DNA from: Nostoc sphaeroides | GTDB lineage: Bacteria > Cyanobacteriota > Cyanobacteriia > Cyanobacteriales > Nostocaceae | Direction: 5' to 3' | Assembly (NCBI RefSeq): GCF_003443655.1 | Contig: NZ_CP031941.1 | Span: 2,661,501-2,725,500 of the forward strand | Length of the DNA: 64,000 nt | The notes under the pieces: generated by a model | What the model saw: the letters and a program-made list of their open reading frames with translations, nothing else | Database searches by the model: none | What the model was told of the DNA's origin: nothing | Position numbers and translations under genes: made by a program | Shown: in pieces, positions 37,630-45,527 of the stretch | Position numbering within the stretch: position 1 is the stretch's first letter | Layout: each line of letters opens with the position of its first letter

Positions 37630-38079
37630 TTAACTCATATCCTCAATAGGATCTTCTGGTGGAGGATGACGGTTAACTACTTTGTCAGCAGCACGAATAT
37701 TTACAATTCTTTCTCGATTTAAATTTAGTGCAGCTATTGTTGCTTTGCCAGTTTGTGTTAGCCCATTAATTTTAAGTTTATCAGCAGACCAAATAAAATG
37801 TTCACTCCAGAGACTTTCTCTTGGATTAAATAAAGGAAACTCTAAACCAGATTCAGGATCTATGGCTGTGGTTTTGGCTGATTTTCTGCGGTTACAATGG
37901 AAACAGGCTAAAGCCAAATTATCTATAGTATCTTTGCCGTTTTGACTTCAAGGAATAACATGATCTACTGTGAATAATACATACTGCCACTTTTCTGAAG
38001 CGTGGCAATATTCACACAATTCAGAGGCTCGCTGACGTACTTGTTGCTGAATTGCATCGGGAATTTTACGACTAGCCAC
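37630..38079 (-). pseudogene. HNH endonuclease with in-frame stop in the catalytic core
   Basis: From a GTG at 38079 the frame reads MASRKIPDAIQQQVRQRASELCEYC ... FTVDHVIP, then TGA at 37948-37950, and continues in the same frame SQNGKDTIDNLALACFHCNRRKS to 37630. The complete 149-residue protein has the CxxC...DHVIP...N-LALACxxCNxxK layout of HNH nucleases. The stop replaces a residue that is usually Arg (CGA to TGA). A second start at LALAC could only make a non-catalytic tail. It is paired with the gene 2 bp upstream. Confidence 0.85.
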
Positions 38080-38081
38080 TT

Positions 38082-38369
38082 TTACACAGTCTGATTATTG
38101 GGATTTTGTAAAATATTTCTAGCTAGACGATTGAGAAAACTTAGGTAATCGTCAATTTCTTCATAGCTATCTAGCTCTTGTTCTTCTTGTGGGTGGAGTG
38201 GAGAAATTTCTTGTTTGGCTAGTAAAGCTGCAATACGATTTTGGACAATGTTAGAAGCTTTAAATATAGGTATTCCCTCTTGCAACTTGATACTGATTGC
38301 ACCTTCTAAAGGAAAGGTAGCGGGTAGACTTTGAAGGTTTGGTAGCAATGGAGGTGTCATATCATCCAA
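38082..38369 (-). CDS. small partner protein of the HNH gene
   Basis: 95 residues (MDDMTPPLLPNLQSLPATFPLEGAISIKLQEGIPIFKAS...). I believe small acidic proteins of this type often precede HNH genes in cyanobacteria, which suggests an antitoxin or adaptor role, but no function is established. An alternative start is MTPPLL (residue 4). It ends 2 bp before the HNH GTG. Confidence 0.7.
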   Translation of the reverse strand: MDDMTPPLLPNLQSLPATFPLEGAISIKLQEGIPIFKASNIVQNRIAALLAKQEISPLHPQEEQELDSYEEIDDYLSFLNRLARNILQNPNNQTV

Positions 38370-38371
38370 AA

Positions 38372-38743
38372 TTACAATTTAGCTTTATCAAATACAATGC
38401 CACGACGGGCAAAATATTTATCGATATTAATCTGCACAAATAAATCCTTGAGTTCTTCTGCAATCTCTTGGGGTGGATTTCCTGATAAAGCGACTGCAAT
38501 TAAACGTTCTGCTGTGGTAATTTCTCCACAGTCAATTGCTAAAGTTGCTGCACTACGATACAATACTGAACGTGTTGGTTCTGCTGCAAGATTACTTACT
38601 GTTAATTCTGCTGCTAACCGTTCTTTTTCAAATGCTTGTCTGGAGAGTTCTAAGGCTAAAACAGAGTCGCCTTTTAGTTTAGCAACTTGTGCTATTTCAG
38701 CAAAGTCCATTGCTTGTTTATGTAAATCTTGAATTTGGTTCAT
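38372..38743 (-). CDS. helical (TPR-like) protein of unknown function
   Basis: About 123 residues from the ATG at 38743 (MNQIQDLHKQAMDFAEIAQVAKLKGD). It is all helical with two or three degenerate helical hairpins (LALELSRQAFEKERLAAELT; EITTAERLIAVALSG). I recognise no named family. It ends 2 bp before the next gene, so it is part of the same minus-strand unit. Confidence 0.7.
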   Translation of the reverse strand: MNQIQDLHKQAMDFAEIAQVAKLKGDSVLALELSRQAFEKERLAAELTVSNLAAEPTRSVLYRSAATLAIDCGEITTAERLIAVALSGNPPQEIAEELKDLFVQINIDKYFARRGIVFDKAKL

Positions 38744-38765
38744 TATAAATATCAAACAAAAATTT

Positions 38766-39185
38766 TCATTCTCGCCAATTATCGATTAATAAAGGATATC
38801 CTAATGCTTGGATATTTTGATAATGTTTAGTATTACCCGTTACTAATATTAAATTATTTTCGATAGCTATAGAAGCTATTAAGACATCTGCTAATCCAAT
38901 TGGTTGTCCCGCTTTTTCTAAATCTGCCTGAATCAAACCTGAAATTTCCGCACAGCTTTGGTCTAAATGCAAAATTTCTACTTCAGACAAATCTGCCAAA
39001 AACTCTTGAATGCGGTCATTGCGATTTATTTTCCTCCATCCCTTGATGATTTCAGAAACAGTAATTACAGAAATTGTGTACTGTTGCCATATAGCTCTAT
39101 AAGTAATAGATTTAGCATTGATTTTAGGATTTTTACCTTTGCGAGTTTCTGATAAAATATCTGTATCAATTAAAGATTTTCTCAC
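38766..39185 (-). CDS. vapC: PIN-domain toxin (VapC type)
   Basis: 139 residues with PIN acidic residues Asp7 (SLIDTDIL), Glu45 (ITVSEIIKG) and Asp100 (GLADVLIAS); the last position reads VTGN. VapC toxins are metal-dependent RNases. The RHH antitoxin gene lies 8 bp upstream, the usual order. Confidence 0.88.
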   Translation of the reverse strand: MRKSLIDTDILSETRKGKNPKINAKSITYRAIWQQYTISVITVSEIIKGWRKINRNDRIQEFLADLSEVEILHLDQSCAEISGLIQADLEKAGQPIGLADVLIASIAIENNLILVTGNTKHYQNIQALGYPLLIDNWRE

Positions 39186-39193
39186 AACTAACT

Positions 39194-39418
39194 TTAGTCT
39201 CTATAATTCCTGTGTTTGAAAATATCTGCAACCATTTCATCAACTAATTCAGAATCATTAGCCCATTTGCCAATAGATGAATCATTAAGAACTTCTGGTT
39301 GAGTAAGATGATCAATCATAGCTTTAATTAAATCTGATACTTGGCAATTATTGGTTTGTGCCAATTGGTTGATTTTTGCAAGTGTTTCTTCGTCAATTTC
39401 TATTTCTAGTTTTTGCAT
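39194..39418 (-). CDS. vapB: ribbon-helix-helix antitoxin (VapB type)
   Basis: 74 residues. The N-terminus (KLEIEIDEETLAKINQLAQTNNCQVSDLIKAMIDHL) is a ribbon-helix-helix DNA-binding motif. The acidic C-terminus would bind the toxin. It probably represses its own operon. Confidence 0.82.
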   Translation of the reverse strand: MQKLEIEIDEETLAKINQLAQTNNCQVSDLIKAMIDHLTQPEVLNDSSIGKWANDSELVDEMVADIFKHRNYRD

Positions 39419-39477
39419 AATTGATTAAGATATTGGAAATTAACAGTTTAGATTTATTATAAGTGAATGGATTTTAT

Positions 39478-39738
39478 TTAGCGGCGAAACCAATGATTAT
39501 CTTCGCTACTTTGTTTTCTGGCATAAATTTGAGAACGGACAATTTCAACTTCTTCGGTAATTTCTTCTAGAGATAATTCATCGGTTTGAAATATTTCTAG
39601 TAACTGAGTTAACTTTTTATTCAAGGTTTCTTTTTCTAGTTCCTTACTCAGTAACAATTTTTCCGAATCAGAAAGTTGTTTAACTAGGCTAAGAATCTGC
39701 TCAAATGTCAAAGGTAGTTGATAGATATTTTGTAACAT
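39478..39738 (-). CDS. small antitoxin-like protein
   Basis: 86 residues (LTFEQILSLVKQLSDSEKLLLSKELEKETLNKKLTQLLE). The first 40 residues resemble the helical start of several cyanobacterial toxin-antitoxin antitoxins. No toxin gene follows directly, since the next gene is vapB. It could be an orphan. It lies 58 bp downstream of the STAND gene on the same strand. Confidence 0.6.
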   Translation of the reverse strand: MLQNIYQLPLTFEQILSLVKQLSDSEKLLLSKELEKETLNKKLTQLLEIFQTDELSLEEITEEVEIVRSQIYARKQSSEDNHWFRR

Positions 39739-39796
39739 AGTGTCAAATATTCTTCTATATTAAATTATATCTTTATCACTATTCTTACACCTTATT

Positions 39797-42700
39797 TTAT
39801 CGCGCAAACCAAGCACGAACCCAACGCCACAACCGACGCAACCACGCCCAAAACCCACGACGAGAGACTACAGGCACTTTTGGTTGAGAAAGACGCTCAA
39901 TTGCATTGTTGCAATCTAGTACATCAGCATCAAGTCCTATTGCCTGAAATAATTCGCGGGCATTGCGATAAGCACCCAGCGCGTCTGATTCTCGGTTGAG
40001 GTTTTCTAATGACAGACCTAAATTAAACCATGCGATCGCTTCCCCTCGAATATCGCCTATCTCCCTTTTGATTTCCAAAGACTGCTGCAAGAACTCAATC
40101 GCCCGTTGGTACTGTTCCAGGGAGTTGTAAGCATTGCCCAAATTGCTTAAGGAATTACCTTCGCCATTGCGATCGCCTATCTCCCTAGATATTTCCAAAG
40201 ACTGCTGGTGGAACTCAATTGCCCGTTGGTACTGTCCCAGGGAGTCGTAAGCATTGCCCAAATTGTTGAAGGAAATACCTTCACCATTGCGATCGCCTAT
40301 CTCCCTAGATATTTCCAAAGACTGCTGGTAGAACTCAATCGCCCGTTGGTACTGTCCCAGGGAGTAGTAAGCATTGCCCAAACCCATTAAGGAATTACCT
40401 TCACCATTGCGATCGCCTATCTCCCTAGATATTTCCAAAGACTGCTGGTGGAACTCAATCGCCCGTTGGTACTGTCCCAGGGAGTCGTAAGCATTGCCCA
40501 AATTGTTGAAGGAACTACCTTCACCATTGCGATCGCCTATCTCCCTAGATATTTCCAAAGACTGCTGGTGGAACTCAATCGCCCGTTGGTACTGTCCCAG
40601 GGAGTCGTAAGCATTGCCCAAATTGTTGAAGGAACTACCTTCACCATTGCGATCGCCTATCTCCCTAGATATTTCCAAAGACTGCTGGTAGAACTCAATC
40701 GCCCGTTGGTACTGTCCCAGGGAGTAGTAAGCATTGCCCAAACCCATTAAGGAATTACCTTCACCATTGCGATCGCCTATCTCCCTAGATATTTCCAAAG
40801 ACTGCTGGTAGAACTCTATCGCCCGTTGGTACTGTCCCAGGGAGTAGTAAGCATTGCCCAAACCCATTAAGGAATTACCTTCACCATTGCGATCGCCTAT
40901 CTCCCTAGATATTTCCAAAGACTGCTGGTGGAACTCAATCGCCCGTTGGTACTCTCCCAGGGAGTTGTAAGCACTGCCCAAATTGTTGAAGGAAATACCT
41001 TCGCCATTGCGATCGCCTATCTCCCTAGATATTTCCAAAGACTGCTGGTGGAACTCTATCGCCCGTTGGTACTCTCCCAGGGAGTTGTAAGCATTGCCCA
41101 AATTGTTTAAGGAATTACCTTCGCCATTGCGATCGCCTATCTCCCTAGATATTTCCAAAGACTGCTGGTAGAACTCAATCGCCCGTTGGTACTGTCCCAG
41201 GGAGTAGTAAGCATTGCCCAAACCCATTAAGGAATTACCTTCACCATTGCGATCGCCTATCTCCCTAGATATTTCCAAAGACTGCTGGTGGAACTCTATC
41301 GCCCGTTGGTACTCTCCCAGGGAGTTGTAAGCACTGCCCAAATTGTTGAAGGAAATACCTTCGCCATTGCGATCGCCTATCTCCCTAGATATTTCCAAAG
41401 ACTGCTGGTGGAACTCTATCGCCCGTTGGTACTCTCCCAGGGAGTTGTAAGCATTGCCCAAATTGTTTAAGGAATTACCTTCGCCATTGCGATCGCCTAT
41501 CTCCCTAGATATTTCCAAAGACTGCTGGTGGAACTCAATCGCCCGTTGGTACTCTCCCAGGGACTTGTAAGCATTGCCCAAATTGTTTAAGGAATTACCT
41601 TCACCATTGCGATCGCCAATTTCCCTAGCGATATCCAAAGACTGCTGGTAAAACTCAATCGCCCGTTGGTACTGTCCCAGGGAGTCGTAAGCATCACCCA
41701 AATTAACTAAGGATTTGCCTTCAGTATTGCGATCGCCAATTTCGGTAGCGATATCCAAAGACTGCTGATAGAAATCTATCGCCTGTTGGTACTGCCCCTG
41801 ATAATTGTAAGCATTACCCAAATTAGCTAAGGATTTGCCTTCAGAATTGCGATCGCCAATTTCGGTAGCGATATCCAAAGACTGCTGATAGAAATCTATC
41901 GCCTGTTGGTACTGCCCCAAAGATAAGTAAGCATTACCCAAATTCATTAAGCATAAGCCTTCAGAATTGCGACCGCCAATTTCGGTAGCGATATCCAAAG
42001 ACTGCTGCAAGAACTCAATCGCTTGTTGGTACTGCCCCTGATAATTGTAAGCATTACCCAAATTCATTAAGCATAAGCCTTCAGAATTGCGATCGCCAAT
42101 TTCGGTAGCGATATCCAAAGACTGCTGCAAGAACTCAATCGCCTGTTGGTACTGCCCCAAAGATAAGTAAGCAATACCCAAATTAACTAAGGATTTGCCT
42201 TCAGAATTGCGATCGCCAATTTCGGTAGCGATATCCAAAGACTGCTGCAAGAACTCAATCGCTTGTTGGTACTGCCCCAGGGAGTAGTAAGCATTACCCA
42301 AATTCATTAAGCATAAGCCTTCAGAATTGCGATCGCCAATTTCGGTAGCGATATCCAAAGACTGCTGATAGAAATCTATCGCCTGTTGGTACTGCCCCAA
42401 AGATAAGTAAGCATTACCCAAATTAGCTAAGGATTTGCCTTCAGAATTGCGATCGCCAATTTCGGTAGCGATATCCAAAGACTGCTGATAGAAATCTATC
42501 GCCTGTTGGTACTGCCCCAAAGATAAGTAAGCAATACCCAAATTCATTAAGCATAAGCCTTCAGAATTGCGATCGCCAATTTCGGTAGCGATATCCAAAG
42601 ACTGCTGATAGAAATCTATCGCCTGTTGGTACTGCCCCTGATATAAGTAAGCAATACCCAAATTGTTTAAGGAATTACCTTCGCCATTGCGATCGCCAAT

Positions 42701-44224
42701 TTCGGTAGCGATATCCAAAGACTGCTGATAGAAATCTATCGCCTGTTGGTACTGCCCCTGATATGAGTAAGCAATACCCAAATTCATTAAGCATAAGCCT
42801 TCAGAATTGCGATTGCCAATTTCGGTAGCGATATCCAAAGACTGCTGCAAGAACTCAATCGCTTGTTGGTACTGCCCCTGATATAAGTAAGCAAGACCCA
42901 ATGAAGTGAGAGAAGCTCTATAATTCCAATTTTCGCGATCGCTAATTTCTTTCCATTTACTTACCAACTGTCCATAAAATTCTATTTGGTCTGCATAATA
43001 ACCCCGCAAGGTTAAAAAATTATTGCAATTCCAAAGCGCATCAAAGGCAGAGTCATAATTTTGCAACTGATAAAAGTGATGAAAGATTTCTAAGTATTCT
43101 TTAACATCATCTTTTGTTGTCCAAGGTGGTTGTTTAGCGATTGAGCGATAATAATCAATGGCTCGTTGATGCGCCTCTGTGCGATCGCCAGCCTGATACC
43201 GCACATATTCCAAAACCACGGGCTGAAACTCAAATCGCCGCTTACCATTGAGTTTTTCTACCAACAAAGAACGCTTAACCAGATTTCTTAATTCTCTCTC
43301 AATCTCTGTTTCTGAACTTCCCGGCAACATTGCCACGGCTGCGGCACTCTCAACCGCACCACGATAAACACTAATATTCAGCAATAACGCTTTTTGTAAC
43401 TCATTCAACCGCTCAAAACTGGCATCCAACACCAAAACCATCCCCACATTTTCCCGGTGATGGATACCTACCACTTGGGAATCTGTCAACAATTGCCGCA
43501 AATTCCCTAAGCCTAAATCTGCTAACCTACTTAAGTCCGGGTCTTGTGAATATTCTGCCTTTAATAAGTCTGCTACCAATCTCAACAGTAGAGGATGCCC
43601 ATCTACTAATTCCACAAACTGCGTTAAATCTCCGCGAATGCCTAATACAGTTAACAGTGCTACCCCTTCATCTACTTGCAAACCTTTTAGGGGTAGCCAC
43701 TCAAAGCCTTTTAATTCTGGTCTTTCCCTGGTGGTGACTAACACTTTACTATTACTGCCATGTTCCACCCATGCTTGGAAAAAGTCGCCGTAGAACAGAT
43801 TTCCCCACTGTCTATCTGGCTGTAATAAACTCTCCAGGTTGTCAATGATCAGTAAAAATTGTCCAGAACGTAAACACCCAACTAGCGCCTCTACTAACTG
43901 CGCTTCTTGTTCTGGAACCGGAAAGCCAAATTCACTGAGGACTTGGCGGGCTAAATCGCTAAAACCTGCCCCATTACTGACATCAGCCCAAAATCGCTTG
44001 GGGAAACCCTTAATTTCATCATAAATTTTCGTAGCCAGCATCGATTTACCTGTGCCACCGATGCCTTCTATGCCAATTAAAAAGGTATTTTTATCAGTTA
44101 ACCATTGCTGTATTTGGGCGATTTCTGCTGTTCTTCCTTGCCAGTAAGCCAAACTTTTACCGGGATTCCCTGCTTTGAGAATCCCAGGCGATTCTACTTT
44201 GGTGCTGCGTTCTAGCAACTCCAA
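39797..44224 (-). CDS. STAND (NB-ARC-like) NTPase with about 24 near-identical TPRs
   Basis: 1475 residues if it starts at the TTG at 44224. The Walker A GIGGTGKSML is at about 54-63, Walker B FLLIIDNLE at 123-131, an arginine sensor is in LVTTRERPE, and a GHPLLL motif lies near 210. About 24 repeats of 40 residues (about 430-1390) follow, then a degenerate repeat and a Trp/Arg-rich tail (WAWLRRLWRWVRAW). STAND-TPR proteins act as nucleotide-switched sensors, many in antiviral or self-recognition systems. There is no ATG or ribosome-binding site near the start. The same frame is open upstream to 44300, and a -1 shift from the preceding gene enters it. Confidence 0.9.
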   Translation of the reverse strand: MELLERSTKVESPGILKAGNPGKSLAYWQGRTAEIAQIQQWLTDKNTFLIGIEGIGGTGKSMLATKIYDEIKGFPKRFWADVSNGAGFSDLARQVLSEFGFPVPEQEAQLVEALVGCLRSGQFLLIIDNLESLLQPDRQWGNLFYGDFFQAWVEHGSNSKVLVTTRERPELKGFEWLPLKGLQVDEGVALLTVLGIRGDLTQFVELVDGHPLLLRLVADLLKAEYSQDPDLSRLADLGLGNLRQLLTDSQVVGIHHRENVGMVLVLDASFERLNELQKALLLNISVYRGAVESAAAVAMLPGSSETEIERELRNLVKRSLLVEKLNGKRRFEFQPVVLEYVRYQAGDRTEAHQRAIDYYRSIAKQPPWTTKDDVKEYLEIFHHFYQLQNYDSAFDALWNCNNFLTLRGYYADQIEFYGQLVSKWKEISDRENWNYRASLTSLGLAYLYQGQYQQAIEFLQQSLDIATEIGNRNSEGLCLMNLGIAYSYQGQYQQAIDFYQQSLDIATEIGDRNGEGNSLNNLGIAYLYQGQYQQAIDFYQQSLDIATEIGDRNSEGLCLMNLGIAYLSLGQYQQAIDFYQQSLDIATEIGDRNSEGKSLANLGNAYLSLGQYQQAIDFYQQSLDIATEIGDRNSEGLCLMNLGNAYYSLGQYQQAIEFLQQSLDIATEIGDRNSEGKSLVNLGIAYLSLGQYQQAIEFLQQSLDIATEIGDRNSEGLCLMNLGNAYNYQGQYQQAIEFLQQSLDIATEIGGRNSEGLCLMNLGNAYLSLGQYQQAIDFYQQSLDIATEIGDRNSEGKSLANLGNAYNYQGQYQQAIDFYQQSLDIATEIGDRNTEGKSLVNLGDAYDSLGQYQRAIEFYQQSLDIAREIGDRNGEGNSLNNLGNAYKSLGEYQRAIEFHQQSLEISREIGDRNGEGNSLNNLGNAYNSLGEYQRAIEFHQQSLEISREIGDRNGEGISFNNLGSAYNSLGEYQRAIEFHQQSLEISREIGDRNGEGNSLMGLGNAYYSLGQYQRAIEFYQQSLEISREIGDRNGEGNSLNNLGNAYNSLGEYQRAIEFHQQSLEISREIGDRNGEGISFNNLGSAYNSLGEYQRAIEFHQQSLEISREIGDRNGEGNSLMGLGNAYYSLGQYQRAIEFYQQSLEISREIGDRNGEGNSLMGLGNAYYSLGQYQRAIEFYQQSLEISREIGDRNGEGSSFNNLGNAYDSLGQYQRAIEFHQQSLEISREIGDRNGEGSSFNNLGNAYDSLGQYQRAIEFHQQSLEISREIGDRNGEGNSLMGLGNAYYSLGQYQRAIEFYQQSLEISREIGDRNGEGISFNNLGNAYDSLGQYQRAIEFHQQSLEISREIGDRNGEGNSLSNLGNAYNSLEQYQRAIEFLQQSLEIKREIGDIRGEAIAWFNLGLSLENLNRESDALGAYRNARELFQAIGLDADVLDCNNAIERLSQPKVPVVSRRGFWAWLRRLWRWVRAWFAR
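40037..42920 (-). repeat. 24 tandem 120-bp TPR-coding repeats
   Basis: The DNA period is exactly 120 bp across about 2.9 kb. Two blocks are visible: an older one (41640-42900) with DIATEIGDRNSEG ends and a younger, more uniform one (40157-41600) with EISREIGDRNGEG ends. Three units (about 41117-41476) are repeated as 40757-41116 with only about two or three base changes. Nearly every unit contains the HIP1 octamer GCGATCGC. Confidence 0.95.
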
Positions 44225-44265
44225 TATTTCTTGCTGTGCAGCACCAAAAACAGCAATATTGGTGG

Positions 44266-44697
44266 TTACTTTGGGCTGTTGATATTCTTACTCAAGTCAT
44301 AATTTGGATTATTAACGTTACCGGCTGTATTTATCTGTATACTTTCATCGTAAGATTGAGCATTGAGACTAACAGAACTATCAGCAGATTTTGTTTCTTG
44401 CAAAATCTCGGCTATCTCTTCTGCCAATGCTGTATCAGAGTTTAAAATATCTTTTAATTGCGCCCGGAACGCTGCTTGGTAATCTTCATCCCCTGGATTT
44501 TTGGTTGCGGCTTCGGCTGCTTTTTTTGCGTCTGCGTTAGCCTCTACTCTGGGATGTAACTTTCCCCAAATCGCCTTGGCTTTATTCCAAACATCTTCAC
44601 CTACTTTTTGAGATGCCCCTTCTACAGCTTTATTACCCACATTTAACAGAAATGGCAGACAGGGAGCAAGAAATTTAACGATTAGAGCTATATCCAT
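44266..44697 (-). CDS. small N-terminal module of the STAND locus (effector-associated type)
   Basis: 143 residues. It begins MDIALIVKFLAPCLPFLLNVGNKAVEGA, a hydrophobic helix, followed by a charged helical region to residue 100 and a polar tail (SVSLNAQSYDESIQINTAGNVNN). The helical module resembles N-terminal domains placed before STAND cores in cyanobacteria, but its activity is unknown. Its stop is preceded by C_CCA_AAG, and the STAND frame opens in -1. I infer that the two may be made as one protein. Confidence 0.75.
   Translation of the reverse strand: MDIALIVKFLAPCLPFLLNVGNKAVEGASQKVGEDVWNKAKAIWGKLHPRVEANADAKKAAEAATKNPGDEDYQAAFRAQLKDILNSDTALAEEIAEILQETKSADSSVSLNAQSYDESIQINTAGNVNNPNYDLSKNINSPK
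44269..44275 (-). promoter_or_regulatory. candidate -1 ribosomal frameshift site CCCAAAG
   Basis: On the coding strand the zero-frame codons read AGC CCA AAG TAA. CCCAAAG fits X_XXY_YYZ in the correct register and directly abuts the stop. After a -1 slip, reading continues GTA ACC ACC AAT ATT into the STAND frame (44269 is in phase with 44224). No downstream stimulatory structure was worked out. Confidence 0.55.
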
Positions 44698-45527
44698 TGG
44701 TTTATGATGTCTATCTCAGAAATATACATACATTTTTACTAAGTATATTAACCCTTTTTCCCCTATCACCTTGATTCTTTTACTTTGAGGCGAAATTTAG
44801 CCCAATCATCTCAATACTGCGTAGATTTTGAAGATTTGTAGCGACTGTTTTAAAAATCAAGTGTAGGCGTAGTCCGTTGTAGACATCACTTTGTTTGTGG
44901 AGATTTATGAAAGCGATGCTTACGGTGGTCACTGAGCTTGCCGAAGTGTGGGCTACGCCTACGCACCTGTGTATTTGATCGCGGTGCGACAAAGTTTGAA
45001 GTACCTCAAACGACTTTGGAGTACCTCAAAACGACTTTGAAGTACCTCAAAACGACTTTGAAGTACCTCAAAACGACTTTGAAGTACCTCAAAACGACTT
45101 TGAAGTACCTCAAAACGACTTTGAAGTACCTCAAAACGACTTTGAAGTACCTCAAAACGACTTTGAAGTACCTCAAAACGACTTTGGAGTACCCCAACAC
45201 GACTTTGGAGTACCTCAAAACGACTTTGAAGTACCCCAACACGACTTTGAAGTACCTCAACACGATTTTCAAAGTATTGCCACTCTTCTATAAATGTTTT
45301 TCTCTCAGATAAGAGGCAAAAATAACAACAAACCTCCACAGAAGTTTTATTTTTCTCCAAAGACAGCAAAACTTTTTCATGCAACAAGAAAAATTTACTC
45401 AACCTATTGTTAAATTTTGTAAAATTGATGTCTTCAAGACTAGAAACCTGATATCTAGATAGCTAAACTAACAAACAGTGCATCTGTACTGTTAACTATT
45501 AAAAGTAGATGTGGCGCTATAGCGTGA
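44698..45527. other. spacer between the STAND locus and sbcC
   Basis: 830 bp. A lone CCAATACTGCG-type end lies near 44812 (TCAATACTGCGTAGATTTTG), followed by a 21-bp minisatellite (45001-45272). The last 250 bp are AT rich and hold no gene; the promoters of both neighbours are expected here. Confidence 0.6.
45001..45272. repeat. 21-bp minisatellite, 13 units
   Basis: The unit GTACCTCAAAACGACTTTGAA starts at 45001, 45021, then every 21 bp to 45252. Most central units are identical, and edge units carry CCCCAACAC or GGA variants. The period is seven codons, so all frames lacking a stop in the unit stay open on both strands. The resulting peptides (LQSRFEV or YLKTTLK heptads) have no start or ribosome-binding site worth trusting. 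Confidence 0.92.

Noticed and set aside
40208..41470. Plus-strand frames of 60-100 codons opposite the TPR repeats
   Set aside because: They are shadows produced by the 120-bp periodic coding sequence on the minus strand.
45001..45272. CRISPR array
   Set aside because: The units are contiguous 21-mers with no spacers, and no cas genes are present.
44938..45402. Three long frames across the 21-bp minisatellite (one plus, two minus)
   Set aside because: They are open only because the repeat period is seven codons; none has a believable start or family.
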